Source: Aquamicrobium zhengzhouense (lineage in GTDB: Bacteria > Pseudomonadota > Alphaproteobacteria > Rhizobiales > Rhizobiaceae). Taken from it: DNA of 64,000 nucleotides. Each line of letters begins with the position of its first letter. Position 1 is the stretch's first letter. Made by a program: the position numbers and the translations under genes. Positions 10,108 to 17,989 of this stretch are shown in pieces. The notes beneath the pieces are model-generated. The model was not told the origin of the DNA, ran no database searches, and saw nothing but the letters and a program-made list of their open reading frames with translations. Location: assembly GCF_016124105.1 (NCBI RefSeq), contig NZ_JADGMQ010000001.1, positions 186,001-250,000 on the forward strand, in the 5' to 3' direction.

Positions 10108-11724
10108 TCACCATCCTTTTGCAGTGATAAAATTTGCGATGGCAGCCGCCATTATCTCCATCGCAGTACCGGAGAGGTGTGTCGCATCAAGATCCGGATC
10201 GCGAAACATCTCTCTTGCAGGCGCACCGTTTGGGTCGAGGTCCAGACGATCGCGCCAATCCAGAACGTTGTGAGGCCACCGAGCCTTCAGCTCGTCCCGG
10301 ATGGCGTCTGAGATTGTCATGTCGGTCTCCAGCAAATTCGCGCATGCCGGAATAATGACGAAGCGCTGATGTCCGATCTGCCGCAGTCCGGTTGCCAGAC
10401 TTTCACAGTACGGTGCCACCTGAGAGAGGGTATCGACGGGGTTTTCCGATCCATCCCAAATCACAGTCGTCTTGGGACGCAGATGCCGGAATTCTGTCGA
10501 GCTCAGCCGTTCGCTGATTTCTGGCATGGTCGAATTGCCCGATGCAGTCGTCATCACGGTGCGGTCCGTGATGGATTCCAGCCTTGAGATAATGGATCCG
10601 GCAGGGCCGCCGCCGTGGCCGTGCGTCATGAAGCTGTCGCCTTCGCAGCGGATCAGATTGGGAATCAGCGAGTAAAACGCCTCGACGCCACTTTCCCTGT
10701 AGAGGGTCAGTCGTTCAATCTCGCCATTCCAGACTTGGCCGTGAAAGCTGTGTCCAAGCCGCATGACTGCGAGGCCGGGTAAAACACCAAGATCATCATG
10801 AACGGCCTTCCCATCATCAAGCTGCGCGAAAAACGCATTTGCGGCAAAACCGGCTCGGATGAAAAACCGGGTTTCGGGAGCAACAGTACCCAGGTTGAGC
10901 GCGGCCTGCACGTGTGACGCAGCCCGCACTTCGACCACGAGAGAGCCGTCTAGCTGGTAGGCGACCAGAGTTTCATCTCCCGGGTCCGCGGTCATGAGGT
11001 GACCACACGACCAGAGCACCTCGCGAGCTGTGGGGGATGGTGGCGTTTTCGCTGCGATCTCGATGGTCATACCCGAGCCGGAAAGCCCCTCGAGCGGCAG
11101 ACAGGGTTTTACGCTCACGTCGCTCACCATTGTCGTCCCGGCAGATGCGCGGAACGCATAGAAATGGGAAATCGGACCGCGCGCAGAGAACGTATCCGTG
11201 TGAATGCCTGGTCCACGGGTGCCGCCCGCTGCGCCAGGAGCAGTTTCTCCTGTCGTCCCGCCTATCCGGAAATTCGTCGTTCCTCCTGAGACGGTGTAGG
11301 TCACCGAGTACGCAGCGCCTTCCGTCGTCATAATCGGTTGGGTAATGCCCGCACCGCCGCCGCCCACGCCTGTCGTCCCATCCGAGAAGAGCCGGGCAGC
11401 GCCAGGTAACGCAGTTGCGGTTGAAGTGCCGTTGACGATCTGGTTCCAGCCAGCCAGCTCCAGCTGTTGAAAGTCGCCGTTCGTGATCAGTTCTGGCGAG
11501 TCGGGGCTGCTATACGGTTTGAACGCGACGGTCTTCCCGTAAGGGGTGCCGCCCGCCGCAATCAGAAAATCAGTTTCAGTCGCATAGCTCACGCCGTTGA
11601 ACCGGTAACGACCTTCCTGGAAATTCGCGTCAAGTAGCGCGCCTTGCGCCCACGACGAATCGGAAGGAGGTCTTATGGCGGCTGCCGGCGATAGCCTGCC
11701 GAGATGGAGACCGGTACCACTCAT
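10108..11724 (-). CDS. Spike/tail-fibre-like protein with C-terminal SGNH hydrolase domain (GhsB-like candidate)
   Basis: A 538-residue multidomain protein. The N-terminal half carries low-complexity Gly/Thr/Ala stretches and an ELITNGDF...W segment typical of carbohydrate-binding-like modules, then a concanavalin-like stretch. The last third reads as an SGNH/GDSL esterase: GDSF for the nucleophile (near residue 360), a later GSEN segment, and a C-terminal D-x-x-H (DATHLSG) for the catalytic pair. No signal peptide is visible. The ATG at 11724 overlaps the stop of the spike-base gene (TGATG), so the two are co-translated; GTG 11730 is possible. In Rhodobacter capsulatus the homologous second gene of such a pair encodes a gene-transfer-agent head spike that binds capsule. 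A prophage remnant is the alternative. Confidence 0.65.
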   Translation of the reverse strand: MSGTGLHLGRLSPAAAIRPPSDSSWAQGALLDANFQEGRYRFNGVSYATETDFLIAAGGTPYGKTVAFKPYSSPDSPELITNGDFQQLELAGWNQIVNGTSTATALPGAARLFSDGTTGVGGGGAGITQPIMTTEGAAYSVTYTVSGGTTNFRIGGTTGETAPGAAGGTRGPGIHTDTFSARGPISHFYAFRASAGTTMVSDVSVKPCLPLEGLSGSGMTIEIAAKTPPSPTAREVLWSCGHLMTADPGDETLVAYQLDGSLVVEVRAASHVQAALNLGTVAPETRFFIRAGFAANAFFAQLDDGKAVHDDLGVLPGLAVMRLGHSFHGQVWNGEIERLTLYRESGVEAFYSLIPNLIRCEGDSFMTHGHGGGPAGSIISRLESITDRTVMTTASGNSTMPEISERLSSTEFRHLRPKTTVIWDGSENPVDTLSQVAPYCESLATGLRQIGHQRFVIIPACANLLETDMTISDAIRDELKARWPHNVLDWRDRLDLDPNGAPAREMFRDPDLDATHLSGTAMEIMAAAIANFITAKGW

Positions 11725-11984
11725 CAGCACAGCCCCACGAGATAGGCTGCCGTTGTTTGCTGGAGAACCTTGCGGACCCGCAGCGGAAGAATGGATCCCT
11801 GAGGCACGTCCTTAAAAGTCAGGGACGCGCCATCCCGCATTTCCACTGCAAGATCGCCTCCTTCACCCACGTAAAGGGCGCGTGTGACCTGTTGAAGATC
11901 GGAGGAATCGCTCGGGGTAATGGCGAATCCCTCATTCGCCGGCGAGTCGAGTGCGGGTGCTAGGGTGGCGTATTTGTCCTGCAT
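11724..11984 (-). CDS. Spike base protein, RCAP_rcc01079 (GhsA) family
   Basis: An 86-residue protein with the full length and pattern of the small alphaproteobacterial spike base family: ITPSDSSDL near the N-terminus, RALYVGEGGDLAV in the middle, and VPQGSILPLRVRKV...VGL at the end. In Rhodobacter capsulatus the family member Rcc01079 (GhsA) forms the base of the RcGTA head spike, and its gene lies outside the main GTA cluster, as seems to be the case here: no capsid, portal, terminase or tail genes are in this window. It lies 214 bases from tRNA-Val. Confidence 0.75.
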   Translation of the reverse strand: MQDKYATLAPALDSPANEGFAITPSDSSDLQQVTRALYVGEGGDLAVEMRDGASLTFKDVPQGSILPLRVRKVLQQTTAAYLVGLC

Positions 11985-12198
11985 GGAAAGTCCTCTCTGC
12001 TGAGCTTCTGGTGAAACTCTAGGGGCAGAAGGGAGGAGGGGGATAAATCGGCCGGCGACAGCGACCAGGCCACCTGCGCGCGGCTTTTCAAGCGTGAGTA
12101 TCTAATGACACCGCTATTCTGGGTGATTGCACATCGGTCAACGCCCCAGCGACGACAACGCCGCTGGCGAACAAATGCAAATCAAGCATAGGGAAATC

Positions 12199-12274
<76 letters not shown>

Positions 12275-12418
12275 CTACAGGCGCGGACCTTTAAGGGGTC
12301 CTGTTCTGTTTCGCAAGCGAAATTTCTCACGAAAGTGACCATTGATGTGAATGGAACGACAATTCGTGGTTCGGGAAAAAAGAAACGTCACAAAGGTGGA
12401 AATTGCGGCGAGGTGTGC

Positions 12419-12447
12419 TTGACACCGGTCAAGGAACCGCCTAATTC
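12419..12447 (+). promoter_or_regulatory. Promoter of first tRNA-Asp
   Basis: A perfect -35 box TTGACA (12419-12424), a 17-base spacer and a -10-like TAATTC (12442-12447), 46 bases ahead of the tRNA-Asp at 12494. The same arrangement precedes the second tRNA-Asp, which supports function. Confidence 0.7.
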
Positions 12448-12493
12448 ACCGCCCACAACGACGCCGCAGCAAGCGCTGCAAAACGTCGGATGC

Positions 12494-12570
12494 GCGGGTG
12501 TAGCTCAGTCGGTTAGAGTGCCGGCCTGTCACGCCGGAGGTCGCGGGTTCGAGCCCCGTCACTCGCGCCA
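12494..12570 (+). tRNA. tRNA-Asp (anticodon GTC), copy 1
   Basis: A 77-base cloverleaf: acceptor GCGGGTG pairs with CACTCGC, D-arm GCTCAGTCGGTTAGAGT, anticodon stem CCGGC/GCCGG with GTC in the loop, TTCGAGC T-loop and encoded CCA. The sequence is identical to the second copy at 12731. Confidence 0.97.
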
Positions 12571-12651
12571 TTTATTTTCCCCACTTCTCGCTGATAATTT
12601 CTCCCATTTTTTCCGTGCTTTACGTCTGCGTGTGAATTTAATTTTGTACGC

Positions 12652-12680
12652 TTGACAGGGGCGCAGGAACAGCCTAATCC
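12652..12680 (+). promoter_or_regulatory. Promoter of second tRNA-Asp
   Basis: TTGACA (12652-12657), a 17-base spacer and TAATCC (12675-12680), in the same position relative to the tRNA as in copy 1. The leader between promoter and tRNA is recognisably related to that of copy 1 but diverged. Confidence 0.68.
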
Positions 12681-12730
12681 AGCGCCAAGAACGAAGCGCC
12701 GCAACAAATCGCGGACGGAGCGTTCGATGC

Positions 12731-12807
12731 GCGGGTGTAGCTCAGTCGGTTAGAGTGCCGGCCTGTCACGCCGGAGGTCGCGGGTTCGAGCCCCGTCACT
12801 CGCGCCA
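12731..12807 (+). tRNA. tRNA-Asp (anticodon GTC), copy 2
   Basis: Identical over 77 bases to the tRNA-Asp at 12494, with encoded CCA. The two copies lie 160 bases apart as a tandem duplication, each with its own promoter. Confidence 0.97.
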
Positions 12808-12971
12808 TTTTTACAAAGGCCTAGGCCTTTAATCCTCCCAATTTGAAATTGTTGTACGATCCGCGGTCTGCTGGCATTTGTTGATCGGACAAAATGCAGA
12901 TGCAAGCTCTTGGCTTTTGTCGATCAACCACATCTGGCTGATATGAGAGGGCAGCCAGATGGTGTTGTGCT

Positions 12972-13415
12972 TCAATCTTCGGCGACTACCCCGGCGGCTC
13001 GCGCGGCCTTCGTGGCAAGTTCAATGAATTGCTGAAATTCCTTGTCGTTTAATCCCGGTAGCATCTCGATCTGGATGTGTTCGACTATGGGAAAAGCTTT
13101 CTCGAGCAGTTCTTTCCCCTCTGGCGTCAACGCCAATTTGAGCGCCCGGCGGTCGCTTGGGCTGGCCTCGCGGGTGACGAGTCCTTTTTGTTCGAGCCGA
13201 TCCGCAACCGAGCCTACCGTTGCCTTGTCCTTGCCGATTGCCTGCGCGAGCCCGGCCTGATCGGTGCCGGGGCGGTGCCGTAGAGCGTCCAGCGCTGCAT
13301 ATTGGACAGGAGTGAGGTCGAAACCAGCTTCGCGCATGCGCGTCATGAAGATCTGTGTCGATAGTTGATGCAGGCGCCGGATGAGGTGGCCCGGCATTTT
13401 CGAACTCATATACAT
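12972..13415 (-). CDS. mobR: MarR-family transcriptional regulator (MobR-like)
   Basis: A 147-residue winged-helix regulator. The DNA-binding core (TPVQYAALDAL...GLAQAIGKDKATVGSVADRLEQKGLV) is followed by the wing motif REASPSDRRALKLALT, which contains the MarR signature D-x-R. It is divergent from a 3-hydroxybenzoate monooxygenase-like gene, the arrangement of mobR-mobA in Comamonas testosteroni, so it is probably a repressor relieved by 3-hydroxybenzoate. A perfect inverted repeat lies in the shared promoter region. The ATG at 13415 follows GGAGAAGG; GTG 13418 and ATG 13409 are alternatives. The symbol is by analogy. Confidence 0.8.
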   Translation of the reverse strand: MYMSSKMPGHLIRRLHQLSTQIFMTRMREAGFDLTPVQYAALDALRHRPGTDQAGLAQAIGKDKATVGSVADRLEQKGLVTREASPSDRRALKLALTPEGKELLEKAFPIVEHIQIEMLPGLNDKEFQQFIELATKAARAAGVVAED

Positions 13416-13522
13416 CACACCTTCTCCGCAGCCATGCCTTGTAAGTCTTGAGCCTGGTGATAGCGAAAGCCGCTGTGGCGTCCCAGCGTTTTCGGTTGAC
13501 TGCTAAATGATAAGTGCACATA

Positions 13523-13540
13523 TAGTATGCCAACATACTA
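13523..13540. promoter_or_regulatory. Inverted repeat, candidate MarR operator
   Basis: TAGTATG-CCAA-CATACTA: two perfect seven-base arms with a four-base spacer in the 146-base gap between the regulator and the monooxygenase, 22 bases before the latter's start. Size and symmetry fit a MarR dimer site, and its position would block the monooxygenase promoter. Inferred, not shown. Confidence 0.6.
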
Positions 13541-13561
13541 ATTCCGACCGGGAGGTCAAAC

Positions 13562-15481
13562 GTGCAGTATCACTTCAACGGCTTTCGTCCGGGCGATCCG
13601 GAAATCGCGGAAATCGCAGCTGGACGCAGCGAGAATCAGCAGGATTTACCTGATAAAGTCGATGTGCTGATCGTCGGATGTGGGCCCGCCGGGTTAACCC
13701 TTGCCGCCCAGCTTTCTGCGTTTCCGGAAATTTCGACGCGGATCGTCGAACGAAAGGATGGACCTCTCGAAAAAGGTCAGGCGGACGGAGTCTCGTGCCG
13801 CTCGATGGAGATGTTCAATGCATTCGGCTTCGCTGATAAGGTTTTGAAGCAGGGATATTGGGTCAACGAGACTACGTTCTGGAAGCCGGACCCGCAGCAG
13901 CCCGACCGCATCATCCGAAACGGCCGTGTTCAAGACGTTGAAGACGGCCTGTCAGAGATGCCGCACATGATTCTCAACCAGGCACGTGTCCACGACATGT
14001 ATCTTGAGGTCATGCGCAATTCGCCGTCGAGGCTCGTTCCAGACTATTCGCTTGCCTTTGCAGATCTGGTCATTGACGAGGACGCCGATGATTACCCGGT
14101 CCTGGTCACGCTTGAGCGGCAGGACGAGGGGCATGTCGGAGAGACATTGACGGTTCGGGCCCGCTACGTCGTTGGCTGTGACGGTGCCCGAAGCGGCGTT
14201 CGGAAGGCGATCGGGCGGGAACTGCTTGGCGATTCTGCGAACCAGGCTTGGGGCGTTATGGATGTGCTTCCGAGCACGGATTTCCCGGATATCCGCTGCA
14301 AGACGCTCATCCAGTCGGCGAATGAAGGCAACATCATCATCATCCCGCGGGAGGGTGGTTTTCTCACGCGTCTTTATATCGAGATGGACAAGCTGGCCTC
14401 CGGCGAGCGGGTCGCGAATCGGGCCATCACCGTCGACCAGCTGATCGCTGCCGCGCAGCGGATCATGAAGCCGCACAGCTTCGAAGTGAAGGACGTCGTG
14501 TGGTGGTCGGTCTATGAAATCGGCCAACGCCTGACAGACAAGTTCGATGATGTACCTGAGGAGTTGGTGGGTCAGCGCCAGCCGCGCGTATTTATCGCTG
14601 GCGATGCGTGCCACACCCATAGCCCGAAGGCCGGGCAGGGCATGAACGTCTCGATGGGTGACGCGTTCAACCTCGGCTGGAAGCTTGTGTCGGTCCTCAC
14701 CGGACGCTCTGCGCCAGAGATTTTGCACAGCTATTCCGCAGAAAGGCAGGCGGTCGCCCAGGACCTGATCAATTTCGATCGGGAATGGTCACGGATCATC
14801 AGTGAGCGTCCAGCTGAGGATGATGGTGCGAACGGCGAGGAGCCGAAATTCCAGCGCTACTTCATCCAGCACGGCCGCTACACGGCGGGCATGTCGGTGA
14901 CATATCAGCCGTCCGGACTTGTCGGGACCAGCGAGCACCAGTCACTGGCCGCGGGTTTTCCGATCGGCGAACGTTTCCATTCCGCTCCGGTGATACGCGT
15001 TGCCGACGCGAAGCCGATGGAGATCGGTCATACGATTCTCGCCGATGCACGTTGGCATCTCTACGCGTTTGCAGGAGAGGGCGATGATGGCGGAGACGGA
15101 TCTGCGGTCCGCGCTCTTTGCGAGTTCCTTGAGAATGCGCGGAATTCGCCGCTGCGCGTTTACACTCCAGCCAACGGTGCCGTCGATTCGGTGATCGACG
15201 TTCGTGCAATCTTCCAGCGGGGCTTCCGCGACCTTTCTATTGAAAAGATGCCGTCGTTGCTGCTGCCCAAGAAGGGCAAGTTTTGTCTCACCGACTATGA
15301 GAAGATTTTTGCGCCCGACCTGAAGAGCGGTCGTGATATTTTCTCCATGCGTGGAATCGACCGGAAAAACGGTGCGATCGTGATCGTGCGCCCAGATCAA
15401 TATGTGGCCCACGTCTTGCCACTCGATGCTCACTCTGAAATTTCAGCGTTTTTCGGTGGCTTCCTGCTACCTGTAGCCTGA
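13562..15481 (+). CDS. mobA: FAD-dependent 3-hydroxybenzoate 4-monooxygenase-like aromatic hydroxylase
   Basis: A 639-residue class A flavin monooxygenase. The FAD GxGxxG (VGCGPAG) is around residues 38-44, the second FAD motif GDACHTHSPKAGQGMN starts at Gly347, and a C-terminal thioredoxin-like phenol-hydroxylase domain begins around residue 450. Length and domain order match MobA, which converts 3-hydroxybenzoate to protocatechuate with NADPH and O2, and the neighbouring divergent MarR gene matches MobR. Phenol 2-monooxygenase is the main alternative, since the families are close. GTG start with GGGAGG seven bases upstream. No ring-cleavage genes lie nearby. Confidence 0.78.
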   Translation: MQYHFNGFRPGDPEIAEIAAGRSENQQDLPDKVDVLIVGCGPAGLTLAAQLSAFPEISTRIVERKDGPLEKGQADGVSCRSMEMFNAFGFADKVLKQGYWVNETTFWKPDPQQPDRIIRNGRVQDVEDGLSEMPHMILNQARVHDMYLEVMRNSPSRLVPDYSLAFADLVIDEDADDYPVLVTLERQDEGHVGETLTVRARYVVGCDGARSGVRKAIGRELLGDSANQAWGVMDVLPSTDFPDIRCKTLIQSANEGNIIIIPREGGFLTRLYIEMDKLASGERVANRAITVDQLIAAAQRIMKPHSFEVKDVVWWSVYEIGQRLTDKFDDVPEELVGQRQPRVFIAGDACHTHSPKAGQGMNVSMGDAFNLGWKLVSVLTGRSAPEILHSYSAERQAVAQDLINFDREWSRIISERPAEDDGANGEEPKFQRYFIQHGRYTAGMSVTYQPSGLVGTSEHQSLAAGFPIGERFHSAPVIRVADAKPMEIGHTILADARWHLYAFAGEGDDGGDGSAVRALCEFLENARNSPLRVYTPANGAVDSVIDVRAIFQRGFRDLSIEKMPSLLLPKKGKFCLTDYEKIFAPDLKSGRDIFSMRGIDRKNGAIVIVRPDQYVAHVLPLDAHSEISAFFGGFLLPVA

Positions 15482-15499
15482 TACTTCCGCGTTAAAAGT

Positions 15500-15523
15500 T
15501 ACGGGGGCCTCGCGGTCCCCGTA
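15500..15523. terminator. Hairpin between convergent mobA and cobT
   Basis: A near-perfect stem (TACGGGGGCC / GGTCCCCGTA with one G-U pair, loop TCGC) followed by TCTATTTT on the plus strand. It fills the gap between two convergent genes and may stop transcription from both sides. Confidence 0.65.
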
Positions 15524-15524
15524 T

Positions 15525-16538
15525 CTATTTTCCGGCCACCCCGGCTTCCTCGAATGTCGCCATCCCGGAATGACAGGCAACGGCGCTGCGCAGGATGTTG
15601 ATTGCCAGACAGGCCCCGGTGCCTTCTCCGAGCCGCATGTCCATATCGAGCAGGGGAGACAATCCGAGGTGGTCCAGAAGGCGCTGATGCTGCGCTTCTG
15701 CCGACACGTGACCCGCAATCGCATGCCGCAGCCCGCCTTCCGTCTGTCGGGCGAGTACGGCGGCCGCCGCTGTTGCGACAAAGCCGTCGATGATAACCGG
15801 GATCCGGCGTAGCCTGGCAGCCAGAACCGCGCCGAACATTCCGGCAAGCTCGCGTCCGCCGACCCTTCGAAGCGCCTCCACTGCGTCGATGATCGCGGGG
15901 GTGTGCAGTGCAAGCGCAGCGTCAACGGTCTCAGCCTTTCGCCTGAGCCCTTCATCATCAACGCCTGTCCCACGCCCGACCCATGATGCGCCATCGCCAC
16001 CGAACAGGGCGGCAGCGATTGTGGCTGCGGTCGTCGTGTTCCCGATCCCCATTTCACCGATGGTGATAAGGTCAGCGTCAGTTCCGATGGCGTTGAAGCC
16101 GGATGCGACGGCGTCGACGAACTCCTCCTCGCTCATTGCCTCCGACTGGGTAAAGTCATTGGTCGGTGTGTCGAGAGCGAGCGGGAAAATCTTCAACGAG
16201 GCACCAGCAATACGGGACAGCTGGTTGATTGCGGCACCGCCCGCCTCGAAATTGGCTACCATCTGCGCGTTTACGGCATCGGGAAAGGCAGAAACCCCTC
16301 GGCCGGTAATCCCGTGTGCGCCGGCAAATATCAAAACCTCAACATTCTCAAGGGTGGGGATCTCCCGGTTCTGCCAAGACGCAAGCAGAAGCGCGAGTTC
16401 TTCCAGACGCCCGAGGCTGCCCAGAGGCTTGGTCAGGACCGCCTGCCGCGAAGCCGCTGCCTCCCGTGCGTCAGCGCTCGGGTCGGGCAGCTGGGCACAT
16501 AGACCGCGAATTGCGTCGATTGAATCGGGGGGTGTCAT
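15525..16538 (-). CDS. cobT: Nicotinate-nucleotide--dimethylbenzimidazole phosphoribosyltransferase
   Basis: A 337-residue enzyme that makes alpha-ribazole phosphate for the lower ligand of cobalamin. Family motifs present are KPLGSLGRLE near the N-terminus, FAGAHGI, GEMGIGNTTTAA in the middle, and RLGEGTGA near the C-terminus, which carries the catalytic Glu. The frame is open upstream, but the ATG at 16538 gives the normal family N-terminus, has GAGAG upstream, and lies eight bases after cobS, with which it forms an operon. Confidence 0.95.
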   Translation of the reverse strand: MTPPDSIDAIRGLCAQLPDPSADAREAAASRQAVLTKPLGSLGRLEELALLLASWQNREIPTLENVEVLIFAGAHGITGRGVSAFPDAVNAQMVANFEAGGAAINQLSRIAGASLKIFPLALDTPTNDFTQSEAMSEEEFVDAVASGFNAIGTDADLITIGEMGIGNTTTAATIAAALFGGDGASWVGRGTGVDDEGLRRKAETVDAALALHTPAIIDAVEALRRVGGRELAGMFGAVLAARLRRIPVIIDGFVATAAAAVLARQTEGGLRHAIAGHVSAEAQHQRLLDHLGLSPLLDMDMRLGEGTGACLAINILRSAVACHSGMATFEEAGVAGK

Positions 16539-16546
16539 TGCATCTC

Positions 16547-17347
16547 TCAAATCATGATTGTCGCGGCGAGAACGAGAAGGCCGATTTCGCCGGTTTGTTG
16601 CAGGGCACCCGCAACGTCCCCTGTTTGGCCCCCAATTTGGCTTTTGGCCAGCTTGCCGACCATGAGAACGAGGACGCAACACAAAAGGGTGGCGCAGATT
16701 GCATATGCCGGACCTGCCAGCAGTGCGAAGGCGATCCCGTTGGCAGCGGCTATGGCCGCGACATTCACCGGTGGTACGCCGGCGCTTGCCGAAAGGCCAT
16801 CACGTCGCGCTGGAGGGATGCGGACCATCAAGGCAGGTATCATCGCGCGCGAACCGGCATGTGCGGCTACTATGCATGCGACCATGAGGGGAGCCGAAGC
16901 AGTGGCCACGGAACAGATCGCAGCCCAGCGCACCAACACCGACACGATCAACGCGAGAACGCCATAACTTCCGATCCGGCTGTCGCGCATGATCTCCAGT
17001 TTTCGTTCACGTGTTTGTCCGCCACCAAAGCCGTCCGCGGTGTCCGCGAGTCCATCCTCATGCAGTCCACCCGTCAGAACAAAGCTGCCGGCAAGCGTCA
17101 GAGCTGCGGCGACGTCGATTGGGACCCCAAGGCGAAGCAGGACCCACAAAAGGGCACTGAGGCCCAGCCCTATCAGGGCGCCAGCGCAGGGTGCTGCCCA
17201 TTGGGTAGCCATAAATGGACGCGAGCCATCATGGGAAAGGCTGACCGGAATTCGGGTGTAGAAGCCGATACAGGCCGCGAGATCGCCGAGAACCTGATGC
17301 CTGTTTGGAAGTGACACGACGGAACTTTCATTGGCGTTTCGAAGCAA
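16547..17347 (-). CDS. cobS: Adenosylcobinamide-GDP ribazoletransferase
   Basis: A 266-residue integral membrane enzyme that joins adenosylcobinamide-GDP and alpha-ribazole, the last step of cobalamin assembly. The diagnostic GGLHEDGLADTADGFGGG stretch (metal and substrate binding) is around residues 93-110, followed by MRDSRIGSYG, and five or so hydrophobic helices follow. It is the first gene of a cobS-cobT pair, divergent from cobU across about 130 bases. No cobalamin riboswitch was recognised in that gap. Confidence 0.96.
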   Translation of the reverse strand: MLRNANESSVVSLPNRHQVLGDLAACIGFYTRIPVSLSHDGSRPFMATQWAAPCAGALIGLGLSALLWVLLRLGVPIDVAAALTLAGSFVLTGGLHEDGLADTADGFGGGQTRERKLEIMRDSRIGSYGVLALIVSVLVRWAAICSVATASAPLMVACIVAAHAGSRAMIPALMVRIPPARRDGLSASAGVPPVNVAAIAAANGIAFALLAGPAYAICATLLCCVLVLMVGKLAKSQIGGQTGDVAGALQQTGEIGLLVLAATIMI

Positions 17348-17476
17348 TTGAAATATCAGCCTGCCTGCTGACCGGGAAGCGGCTGCTAAGTGACCGACAA
17401 ACTATCCAGTGCAGAAGTGTCGCGACAATACAGCGAGCGACATGCTATCGATGATCTGCGAACAGGGTAGGGGATT

Positions 17477-17989
17477 GTGACAGGCTGCCATTTGACCTTT
17501 CTGCTCGGAGGGGCGCGTTCTGGAAAGAGCCGGTACGCGGAGGAGCTCGTCACCGCGCATCCTGCGCCGTGGGTCTATATCGCGACGGCTCAAGCTTTCG
17601 ACGAGGAGATGAAAGAGCGTATCGCTCATCATATGCAACGGCGGGAGGGAAACTGGCAGACGCTTGAAGCTCCGCTTGATCTCATCAAGACGCTTGATGG
17701 CGTTCCTGATGGTGCTCCCGTCCTGATCGATTGCCTCACCTTGTGGCTCACGAATGTCATGCTAGCGGAACATGACGTTGAGGCGGAGGCGAAGCGGCTG
17801 GCTGAACATTTGTCGAAGCCGCGTGGGCCCTGGTACGTGGTATCGAACGAGGTAGGCTTGGGCATCGTGCCAGACAATGCCTTGTCGCGGCGGTTTCGAG
17901 ATGCTGCAGGCCGCCTCAATCAGTCGGTCGCAGCCCGTGCGGACAGCGTCCTCTTCATGGTTGCGGGCTTGCCGATGAGGGTCAAATAG
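17477..17989 (+). CDS. cobU: Bifunctional adenosylcobinamide kinase/guanylyltransferase
   Basis: A 170-residue P-loop enzyme (CobU/CobP). The Walker A GGARSGKSRYAE is at residues 11-22, the family ATAQAFDEEM and H-H-M-x-R segments (binding GTP/GMP) follow, then LIDCLTLWL and SNEVGLGIVP. It phosphorylates and guanylylates adenosylcobinamide ahead of CobS. GTG start with AGGGGATT just upstream. Its end overlaps the convergent aminotransferase gene by eight bases. Confidence 0.95.
   Translation: MTGCHLTFLLGGARSGKSRYAEELVTAHPAPWVYIATAQAFDEEMKERIAHHMQRREGNWQTLEAPLDLIKTLDGVPDGAPVLIDCLTLWLTNVMLAEHDVEAEAKRLAEHLSKPRGPWYVVSNEVGLGIVPDNALSRRFRDAAGRLNQSVAARADSVLFMVAGLPMRVK

Noticed and set aside
17348-17476. 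Cobalamin riboswitch between cobS and cobU
   Set aside because: The gap is short and I could not find the conserved B12 box or the needed pairing; not supported.
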